Positions 13,501-25,500 of a stretch of 64,000 bases of DNA are shown piece by piece. Every line of letters starts with the position of its first letter. The first letter of the stretch is position 1. Where the stretch lies: the NCBI RefSeq assembly GCF_020536995.1, contig NC_068359.1:71083573-71147572 (forward strand), written 5' to 3'. The DNA is from Dreissena polymorpha (Eukaryota; Mollusca; Bivalvia; Myida; Dreissenidae). Position numbers and translations under genes: made by a program. The notes beneath the pieces are model-generated. The model saw nothing but the letters and a program-made list of their open reading frames with translations. It searched no databases and was not told the DNA's origin.

Positions 13501-16500
13501 CCTTTTAACTTTGTTAAAAAATTATAAAGAGCCTTCTCTTACAAATTACATTCTCACGCAAAAAATCATGTATTAGTAAAAATGCATAAACAAAATTGTT
13601 GTTATTTTGAGGCATGAGTATGTATGCGCATTTATTATTGCTTTTTTGTTATTTGACGATGAGCTGTATATGCTTAAGTCGTAAATAAACTATCTTATCT
13701 GTTCGGTATTATATGCGCATTAAACTCAGAAAAAATACCATGCCCACAACAGTAACATTTAATGTGTATTTACAACATTTTTGTAATAAAATACTAAACT
13801 GATACAGAAATCATCTTGTCAATAGCTTCTTAACATTTAATAATGCCCGTTAATATAATTTTTGTTTTGATATGTTACAATTCATTGGCGTTTGTACTAC
13901 AAACAAGAGATATAATTTGTGCTCATATGTTTTTTTTCATTACACTGTTATTGGTGAAAATAATTTACTCTGCTTAAAAAGTGTATCTACCACTTCTGCT
14001 TTGTGGTAAAAAATAACAAGTATGTAAGTCAATTGAAAGATACAAAGATAAATAGCAGCGTACTGCACACTGTTCCTTTTCAATTCAATTTTCTATCAAA
14101 ATTATATATGCCATATTCACAATTTGCACATTTGACAAAAAACTCTGAACCAGTATACCCCCTTCTAATATTTAGTCTAATTCCAGATCTTAATTGCTCA
14201 TGACAAATCTTAGTTGATTACAGTATTTAACTAAATTTATTCAATTTGTGTTTAATATTGTTTTTATTTATCTCTGGTGCAAAGTTTAACATGAATGTTT
14301 CCTCAATTAAGAAACAAGATCAGTGCATCATGACATACTCCGTAAAACATGTATTTTAAAATTAAGTTTAGTTTAAATCTATTTATTTGCGCTCGATTGC
14401 ATCGAAAGCCTCAGGCTTATAGAAACGCTCTCGAGTCCGTCTCCTTGATCTGTTACCAGTACGTGGTGTCTTTGGGGAAGATCTAGAAAACGCTCCCGAG
14501 TGGGGATCGAACCCGTGACCTCCCAGTCGCTAGGCGGACAACTTATCCATTACACCACGGCGACCTTAAATTAAGTTAATGCACTTAATAATAATAAACA
14601 TAATGATTGTTCAATTATAAGGTCAAATGCGTGAGTCAATTGAATCGTGTCATATTACAATTAAAAACCTATAATGAACCAAAATAATAGTCATTCGATG
14701 TTAATTTAATTTTGCCAATACCTTAAGTGATGCTTATTTAAAACCCAATATAGTTAGTTACAGTAATTAAGTTAAATATGTGATAGTTAATGAGTTCTTT
14801 GGATGCTTTATGCAGATAATATTACTAACATGTTTTATGCAGATGAAAGTAGTAAAAGTGGGCTTACTCAGTATTGTAGTAAATAAGTGTTCGAAGTAAA
14901 CATGAATAAATCGTCTATTGTTATGTTTATTAATTATCGAAGCGATTGTGCTAGCATATTGGATACGTTGTCCATTAAGTTATAAGGTCCCTGATCCCCA
15001 CTGGAACCTAGTTTCAGTTCTCTAAATCATCTGTAAAGAATATCTATAATTTAAAATAGGGCCGAATAAACCTCTTTGATTTGGGGTTGAATAAGCCTGC
15101 AACCAAACGACCCATGTTTGAGGCCGAGGCTGAATGCGCCTGCTATACTCTGTAAATAACAAGTATTTGTTCTACCCAGAAAAAAAGTATTGAGTGTGTA
15201 AGTAAGCCTAAATCTTTTAATGTAATCAATCTAAAACAAAATAGTTTTAATAAATTATTTAATAATTATTTGTTTAAATTAACATTCTGGATTTCTGCAC
15301 AATTATTTACTTGTCCTGTATATAACTTCCGGTCTAAACTCTGTTGTCAATGAACTAAGTCAAAAGCACCATAACTATGAAATGCTAGTATTTTGCAAAT
15401 TGAAATGTTCCACAGAAATGATGTTGATGATAATTCAGAACGATGATGAATGAAAACAACACTATTCCACTGTATAACCTTGATACAAAATGAATGTCTA
15501 TACGTTTTGCAATTAAAATCTTCTTCCGCTTTCTTTGTTTTGAGCGTGCTCGTGATTAAAACATTTCCTCTGACATTAGAAAATTAGAATTGCGGTGGCA
15601 ATATTTATCAAAGCGCTGAAGGCACTGTAGGTGTTCGCTGTAAAGTATCGTCCTTGATTAGCTTGTGCGCATTGCACAGGCTAATCAGTATGCACAGGCT
15701 AATCTAATTTGACATGCATTAAAGGGGCCTTTTCACAGATTTTGGCATTTTTTAACTTATTCATTAAATGCTTTATATCGATCAATGTAAACATTGGATC
15801 GTAAAAGCTCCAGTAAAAAATCAAGAATAAAATTAAAAAAAGGAAAAGAACATTGCCCGGACCAGGTTTCGAACCAGTGACCCCTGGAGTCCTGCCAGAG
15901 TCCTGAAGTAAAAACGCTTTATCCTACTGAGCTATTCCGCCGTGTACACATACTGAACGTATTTTATACATTAAATAAGCAATCTTCGTAGTTTCACAAA
16001 ATTTAACGACAAAAACAGAACTCTCCAAATTATTCAATCGTTTCGCGTTGCAACGCTTTATAATTTTTAGGTTTTAAAATCGTCAAAAGATGCATATAAT
16101 GGCTATATTAGACCATGGTAAATGTTCAGTATTACTGTTTCCTCACAAATATCATAACTAAAACGAAAATTTGCGAATCTGAAACAACTTTTTTCAATTT
16201 TGTCAATTTACCAAAGCGTGAAAAGATCCCTTTAAGCCCCGTTTTCCCTGAAAACAGCCAATATGTACAGATTTCAATGATAAACACTAGACTGGCCAAT
16301 CTCGTCTTACAAGCTGTTAAACACTATTAGTCATATAAACCCTCTGCAGTGTACCAGTGGTGAACTTTAAACAGGCAATTGTGGTTATCTTTCCTAGCAG
16401 ACGCTCTATATAGCATTTGTCGTCTGCTGCAACAAACAGTGGTTGTCTTTCCATACCGTACCTAAGGCTTTCTTAGCACATACCGATTTGCAAAATATGG

Positions 16501-19500
16501 TCTGTAACATTAGTGTGAGCTCACACTAAAATAGTTAAACAAAATGGCGAAAATTAAACCAGAGATTTGTTTATGGAATTAATAGTCTGCTGATCCAGAG
16601 TGTGTTACCGGCGGTTACATTCCACTATGCGCGGTTTCGACACTTTGCAGTATATCGTGTTTATATAACCAAATTACCTTGAAGGTTACTGAACCTAAAT
16701 TTACGCAAACTAATCAAGGTTTTAAGTGACGCAGGTCGTTAGCACAACAAATAAGTAATTATAGCAATACAACATCGGCAGAAATACACAATTATAAAAT
16801 CACAAAATTTCTCCTAAATACATCACATAATTTATAAACAGACATGGTAGCACACATTTCATATTAAAAGTAATCATACATTAATATATAAGTGCATACT
16901 ATAAGATATGTCGATCGAATCCAGCTGACTTTGGGACAATTATTATTTCCTGCAAACATCGTACATTCTATGCAGGTGTATGTATTTCATGTGTATGTAC
17001 GTAACTTAAACCTGGACTACTTGACAGTTAAATATTACAAGACAGCATATTCTAATGTGTGACTACTCGTTAGCTGGATGCATTTTCTTACTAGACGTAT
17101 AACATATTTTGTGCTACATTTGGGATCTGTTTCGGATTTGTTCCCGCTTAAACGGAGCTGTAATGAATTGTGTTACAAATTGCGATTCCGTGTTTCAACT
17201 GGATATATATTGATTAAAGTATAAAACAATTACTTAAGCTTAAGCTAGTATGCCATGTACAAGATATACCCGTTGTTAGCAATCATAACAAAAAGCAAAA
17301 CCATTTCAAAATGAGTTATTCGTTTCGCCTACGATGGCCCAGGTATGAATGTGTATGTTTATGTTTCTGAAACTTAGCAGGGCTTTAGTGTAAACTTAAT
17401 ACTGCTACATCTGTGTTAACGTTCTTCCCTATACAATTCTTTATATTTTTCTTAGTTTTAACGAGTATTAGCAGGCATGTATTTAACGTACATGTTTTTC
17501 TCGTCTTTCCCGTCTTAAAAACGAATATGTTTATCTGTTAATATCCAAAGACATATACACAAATATCAATTTATTAGTTTTTGTCCGTTGCCCACTCTTA
17601 ATGACATTTGTTTTGCACATAGGTAATTTGAAATGCATGATCAAGTAAAGATGTACACAAATATCTTATAATTCTCTTCTTTAAGGTCAACTTCCAGGCG
17701 ATGACCTCTTGTGGTACAACGAAAAGCGCGTTCTTGGATCTTACTTCCTGCAGCAGAGCCGCCAGTACTCCGAGTTCACAGACTCAAGAATAGAGTCCAT
17801 GTATGACGGTATGATATACGGCGTGCATAGTGCATTGACTGGCATGTTCATGTGTATGTAACTTGCATTATTTGGTTATTTTATATACTCTAAGGTAAAT
17901 TATGCGTAAAGTGATTCTAAATAAATCTATTGCAACTATTTTGTAAGACATTGCAATGCATACTTTTAAATTAAACATAGTTAAAAGGGGATGCAGATGC
18001 AATTAAACAAGTTAAAGCGTCTACATGTTTGTCATGCAGTTAGTCTTTAATAGGGAATGAAAGTCAAAACAAAGAAGTCCGCTATGTACGTGAAGTAGCA
18101 GTGGAAATGCTGGTAGGGATGTAAAGAACGGGTTTACAAAACACACAGTGTTTGTTTCTATTAATAGTACCATTCAGACTGTAGAAAGCAGTTTAATTCA
18201 GGTACTGATCTGATGACCAGAATCACCTTGATGCAGCGACAGATTCTAGACAACGCAGTCATGACGCCTTCTGTGGTGGCTGGGGCTGTCTGGTTTGACA
18301 ATATGACGGAATATATAAATATCCTGAAAAGTGTGCACGACAGTCTTGCAAATAGAATCGTACATGTGCGTATACCTTTTCATTGACTCTATGTTGATCA
18401 TAATATGTGACTAATTTTTGTTTTCTTACACGTGAAATTTGACTTCAGATAAAAGCTCTCTAAGTGATGTTTACATTCGACCAGATGTCATCATTGTAAT
18501 GTATGCACATTTACTAAAAGTGACACTTCAGCTGCACACACAGGAGAGACGGCATATAAAAACATAACCAGGAATATTTGCGACGGGTTCAGATTTTTTA
18601 GCCGAGTAATTTTACTTATCTGTGATCAGCATTTAAATAAAAGTGTATGTTTTTCATTTATATATTATATATGTCTTCGTCTTAAACGCCAGCAAAAGAT
18701 AACAAAAATCGAAAAAGCGCACAAATATAAATGACGTCAATATAAATTACGAAATGACGCCATTGTAGTTCGCGTGCTTATTGTGTTTAACCAGACCGAA
18801 ATACACAAACACATTTATCAAATAATTTGCTTCATGTAAATTGCATGCAAGTTTTATATTAAGGTGTTTATCATTTTCGGCAATTAACGGTAATTAACAT
18901 GCATTACAAGTTTTGTGTTGTTTTTTTCTGTGTGCAGACAGCAAAAACGTTTTGAATTTTATATCTTTAGTTAGAAACTTTATTGACAATTGAAGAATTA
19001 CAACAAGTGGTTCATTGTGTTGCACATTATATCACATATTCGATGATAGGCTTAAATAAACATAAACGGTTATTTTATGTACCTTGAGGTAAGCTTACAC
19101 AAATATAACTATTTGTTGAAGGAAGCTGAAGATGAAAACTCATCTGTAAACGAAGCTTTAACGATAAGCGCAGTGGAGTTCGCCGTCGCTATAGTGATAG
19201 TGCCCATCATCATCATCTTGGTCCGCAACATAATCAGAAAGATACATAATTTTTCGCAAGAATTAAAGGAGAAAACCTGTGAGCTCGAGGCGGAGAGACT
19301 GCGAACTGAAGAGCTTCTGTACCAGCTCTTACCAAGAACGGTTGCTAAGCGACTCATGAAAGATGGGAGCACCTTGCCAGAGTCATATAATTCCGCGACC
19401 ATTATGTTTTCAGATGTTGTTGGATTTACTACCATTTCAAGGTGCGACTGTCACAAACATATTCGTATAATAGACTCATTTAAACGTCAGCATTGTCAAT

Positions 19501-22500
19501 CTTACACTGACCTAAACATACCTGTATTATGTTGAACATACACATTTCTATTATTTTACCCTGTCTCATGGATGAGGGAGTAAGCCTTAGTTCTTTCATA
19601 ACCACATTTATGTGCATGTGTATGTTATATCTATTGGAAAATGTATGGTAACAAGGCTGTCTCTCACAAGATACTTGGTTAGAACCTAGTTCATGTAAAA
19701 ATGTATCGTTTGTGTCAAAGAAAAACTTGTATCCTTCTGTCTAATCGGATGTATATAAATGGACAATGTATGTTTTTCTTGTTATAATCGATACCAATTT
19801 ATAATGTATTATTATTCCAGTTCAATAACTCCGATGCAAGTGGTGAACTTGTTGAATAGACTCTACATGACCATTGATAAGCGGCTAGAAAACTTCGACG
19901 TTTACAAAGTTGAGACAATTGGTAAGCAACATAAAGTTTCGACACCGATAAAAGCCGAATATTAGAAAAGTAACTATTAAACTACGCCTTTCGATTAGGT
20001 ACTCAGTGGTTTTTAACCCATATTTCATGTCACTTCCAGGAGACGGCTACATGGTAGCTTCAGGATTACCCAACCGAAACGGCGAAAAACACGTGGCAGA
20101 GATCGCAAAACTGTCTCTTGATTTACTCGCAACGATAGAAACTATGTATCTGCCACATATACATGACCAGAAGATCAGTTTACGGTTGGGTTTTAACACT
20201 GGTACGTGCGCACTGACAACACATAAAGCTATATACAAAAGCGCTAATTAATTATCATGTATTCTACTCAATCACAAATCACAGATAAACATGAAACATA
20301 CATGAAAGCATAAATAGCACAGTGCTCGAGTAAATAAGTACTTTTATATATATGTATGTGATACAAGTTCTCTATTACAGACTTGATAATTATCTAAATA
20401 AACATACTTTTTACATTAACCTTAATTGCTCTATGTAATTAGTGAAACTACTGATACAAATCATCGCATAATTAAGTACTGTCGATTGCTTACCTTCGGG
20501 CCATGTTCAGTCATCCAGTTACTATCCCACTCACTTTCGTCATCACTCACACACGCATTGATCACTAACACGGATAATCAGTAACCATCTCACACACTCG
20601 CTTTAGTTATGAGTAAATTTATTATTCTCTATTCTCAAAATACTATTAAAATCTCATCATCTTTATAACCCATATCATCATCATTATCATTATCAAACAA
20701 ATAATAAACCAAAGACAAAATAGGAGTGAGTGCTTGTATTTGACAGGACTTTCAACAAATAAATGCAAAAAACAATTCTTCTGACGCCCGTATATGTTGT
20801 ATGCGCAATGGATATAGACCTCAACGGCACCGCTCAGTTGAGGAATCTCGAGACGACTGGAAACGGTGTAACATCTTTGTTCAGGTGTATAAAGAACTGA
20901 AACGATACTATTTAAATGCTGTAGGGCATGTAATTATGAATACTTCGTATACACATGTGTGTCATGTGAAAAGGTGCAAATGTATTTATAACAATTAGAC
21001 GTCAAGTATATATCTCAAAAAAGAGTTACTATTTGAATAAACTGATCCCCGCCGATGCCCACAGTGCACACAGGACGCCCCCAATGCCCATCAATCACGC
21101 TAACTTGCTTAAATATTATAAATAAACAAATGTGAAACATTAATTTGTTCAAAGAAGCTGCTAATATCTGCAAGATTCATCTACCACCACCAATCAAGAG
21201 AAGTGTACATGACTTCACGTACACCCCATACAATAATCAGTAGTAATAAACGATTCAGGTAAAACCGCGAGCGGGATACGCAACCCTACTGCCATTTTTG
21301 TTTTCTTATTTTTTCTTTTAATGGCAGGGGGACGTATGAGGACCCATGGCTCGAGACCGGTGTCTAGGTGCCTTCATCACCTCCCAAAACCTCTAATTTA
21401 GAGAAATCTACAAATAAGCAGCTATTAAGATACTGTAACATTAAGTATTTTATAGTAAAAAATGTAATTAAAACATTATCAATTTCATTGCGCAAGTAAC
21501 CATAACAAACAAACATCAAAAGCATCCTGCACACACCCCGGACATCAACAAGAAACAAACAAATCACTCAAACCATAAAATCCATAAAGCATCTATAAAG
21601 AATGTTGATAAATCATAAATATTCCGAGAAATATATAAATGCATATGACGAATTTAACAGCTATATTAAACCGACTTCAACATCTAACCAGTCACACCAA
21701 AATGAAAATATTAAGTAATCGTAAAATAAAAATGTCTTTAAAATTAAACGTTCATTACGAACGACAACAAAAAATTATAACACTGACATTTAAACATACC
21801 AATATTTCAATAAGTATGCTGGAGGTACTATCTCCAGAAATTGAGAGTCTCGAAAAACATGACACCCATAACTTAAAAGACCTCATTCAAACACAATATT
21901 ATGTAAAAAATGAGTCAAAATAATCAAGAAAACTTAGCTGCTTCAGACTCAAATGAAAATACACCCATCGTCTTTCCCAGTAAAGAAATCGGTTCGTGTT
22001 AAGATCCCATCTCACATGGACTAAAAACCGAACTGAAAATATACTAAATATAGACTTTATAATAGCAAAATTATAAACATAAAAGCAATGTAACCAATTA
22101 TTTAACCATACATATGTTCATTAAGGGCGGGCGGGCGGGGTTATCACCCTTTCGTTTTCTTGCTCCATAACTTTGCCTGTCAAAAACAACCCTCGAATGG
22201 CGTCTTACTAGATGTGCAAATCATATATACCCCAAAACGAAAAACTCGTGCGCTTTCGCGCTAAAACATGCACACAAAACCCGTGCATTATACGCGCTAA
22301 ACCATTACCATAATCTCTCTTCTAAATAACACGTATTCAACCATACTATAGCGTATTTATCAAACCGAGAATAATTTCATTTACTCATAGTTATGAGTCA
22401 TAGCATCATCATCAACATTTATAACATCGTCATAAATAAAATCATCATTATTAATCTTAACAAGTTATTTTCTAACACATAATTACACAAAACAAAACAA

Positions 22501-25500
22501 ACAACAAATTATACCTTTCGAGCTGCCCTCTTACTATAATGTTACACTATTCATTATTTATTCTTCGAACTGTCCAGCTTCTGAAAAAATAAACTTCGCA
22601 AACATGTGTTAATGCAATTTCAACATGTGTTTTGAGACATATTTTAGTGAACTGACACGCAAGCAAACTGGCTTATACGCATCTGAAAAAATCTGCTTTA
22701 AACAAAGTGTCAACGGACAACCCGAGCCAACCGGTTAATTTACATAAGCCAATCTGGCCCTTAATAACATACATTTAATGTTCTCCAATATATATAATAT
22801 CCTTCGAACAGTACAATCTTAACATTAAATAAAAACAAAAATGTAAATGTAAACGCACGTTTTAACAAATTTGGTTAACAAACTACACGCGCTAACTGGG
22901 TTTATCCACATCTGGTCAACTGGCTTTCACCAAAACGATAAGCAAAATTACACATGTTAACTGGCATTCAAAAAACGGCCAAACACCATAAAAGCAAAAT
23001 GTCTTTACACATCAAGCCAACAGTCCACCAAACAAGAACAAAAACTATCACGAAAACAAAATCGACTTATATTGCAAATAAATCCGGTCTACTTTTGTTA
23101 TCATTACAGTACCTCATCTTTAAAAATGCATTAAACTATGACGAAACTAAATTTAACAAAACCGATAAATGCCTTTCATCTAAGTTTAAAACAACAGTCT
23201 TATTGTCAACGCTCTTTTCAAACCAAATTTATACCACAGTTTATCCAAAATATCGTAAATTAATTAGCACATATGCATACACCATTATTGACACCAACCT
23301 TGCAGGGGAAACTTAACGTCTTAAATTATTATGAAAAATATAATAACTCTTAATGTTTTAATTCAATTTAGAGAAAATGTTTAATTGTATACAACAATAA
23401 CATAAACTGTTTATTCAATATCCAGCGAACGAGATGTAATATATGCAAAACACAAACATGTTTCGAAAAAAGTTTACAAGACAAGTCTCTATAGCTGTTT
23501 CATAGATGAATAGAATATATATTTCCGTAATGTATCGATTTTTGATGTTACATTCTTAATTCACAATTGGAATACCTGAATAGATTAAAGATATGTTCGC
23601 ATAAATTTTCATCCGCTTATTATCATACCACCTCATATATCGCACACAACCATCGTGCTGAATTATATGGAAAACGGCAGTTAATTGTTATTAATCGTTT
23701 GTTGAATTATACGCTTGGAACTAATACACAAACTTGTAACACATGTATTACCATATAAGGTGTTATATCTTAAAAACAATAAAAATAAAGCAAGGTGTTC
23801 GTAAAAACATGAGGGAGAGTGATCTAACTCTGCTATCAAAACAACCTGGAGTGACACACTATGTGGCCTTACCTATATATAATCCTACCAGACCATTACA
23901 TTTGCGACCTCTTTTTGAACTTAAATAGTTTCATTTTTACACAATAATCAAATCAATTGATGTATCTGAATAGTTGGAACTAAACAAAAACAACAGCACA
24001 AATAAAGATATGGAGCATGTTATTGAATATACTTATCATAAAAGTTAACAAGGAACACAACCTGTGTTAATTTCAATCGGAATGTTGTTGCCAGTGTTAT
24101 TACAATAAACAGAACCAACAAGTCTGACCTTTGTTCGAAGTTCCAGCTCACCATTCCGCTTCTAGCAGAGAATCAGTCCTCTCATCGAAAATCTCCTTCC
24201 GAATACTATGTATTTCGCAAATGAACGCCTAAACTACTTTATCACCCTTTCGTTTTCTTGCTCCATAACTTTGCCTGTCAAAAACAACCCTCGAATGGCG
24301 TCTTACTAGATGTGCAAATCATATATACCCCAAAACGAAAAACTCGTGCGCTTTCGCGCTAAAACATGCACACAAAACCCGTGCATTATACGCGCTAAAC
24401 CATTACCATAATCTCTCTTCTAAATAACACGTATTCAACCATACTATAGCGTATTTATCAAACCGAGAATAATTTCATTTACACTTACTAACAAAGTACC
24501 TTTATTAGCCATACATGAGCTCGTTAACTCACACACGTGCACAGTTTCTCAACAAGCCTCTCGTGTTTCCCATTCAATCGCCGTATATCCAAGAAACTAG
24601 CTCTCCAGCAACTAATCGAATAAATAGAATCATGTCGACCAATAACCACATCAATTGTAAATAGTTTAGACTTCAAGAAAACCAATGCGTTGCATTATTT
24701 TATAAATTACCTTATATCCTTAAACACCATCCAAGATAAACATGAACATTAAAAGATATCGGATTTTGCATCTCAAACTTATCAACCAACGATGCACTTA
24801 CAGTATAATGACTCGAACGTGGTCAAAATATATAGAGTTTATTTCATCATACATTATGCTTTAAGCCCTTGAGTACATATATTACAACAAAGTATTTCCA
24901 CGGATGGTCAATGACGTACAGAATGTTTTAAACAAAACGAAGTCTTTATACACAATTTGTGTACAACCTGAGCCTAGATAAAAGTCTTAATACAAAAATT
25001 TGTTTGCTCTCTATCGTTTTTTTATATTAATATTAAATAGATAAATAAATCTAATTACATGGAGAAAAACTATTGATAATATAAGTCAGTTCTCAATTTA
25101 AAAGCTTGAAAAACAAAAATAGATAGATTTTGTACATTTGTTGCATTGTCAGTCTGAACCAAGTCAATAAACTTGATAGGATTTGTGTTATTGCAGTAAT
25201 AGTTTTCTTTATTCGTCTTACGTAAATGAATAAAAATTGGGCATTCATATAAACAATGAAATTTGTCCTCAAGATCGTTGCAGTGTTTGCATTTTCTGTT
25301 TTGAAACGGCATCTTTTCAGGCTTGTGCCATCTCCTTGCTATATACATGTATCATCAGACAAGCCAACTAATTATCGTTAAACTTACCTACCTAAACTAA
25401 CTTAGCCAACATCATTTCCCAACTGACTTGCAGGACCAGTGGTAGCAGGCGTGGTTGGGTTGAAGATGCCGCGCTATTGCATCTTTGGTGACACGGTTAA

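Larger units (their letters stand above)
22141..24482. mobile_element. Element or duplication bounded by identical 244-bp direct repeats (class unknown)
   Basis: 22141-22384 and 24239-24482 are identical by eye over 244 bp, so the event is recent. The 1.85 kb between them holds no frame I recognise. The repeats run TTATCACCC to TTTAC, lacking the TG..CA ends of typical LTRs, and I found no target-site duplication. It could be an unusual LTR-like or retrozyme-like non-autonomous element, or a plain dispersed duplication. It lies in cyclase intron 8. Confidence 0.6.

Noticed and set aside
19077-19121. ATG at 19077 as a start of a shorter cyclase
   Set aside because: The exon phase and NIT exons upstream fit a spliced junction at 19122, and the bases before it look intronic.
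22954-23316. 120-residue frame between the 244-bp direct repeats
   Set aside because: Lysine/threonine-rich low-complexity start and no family resemblance; not enough to call a gene.
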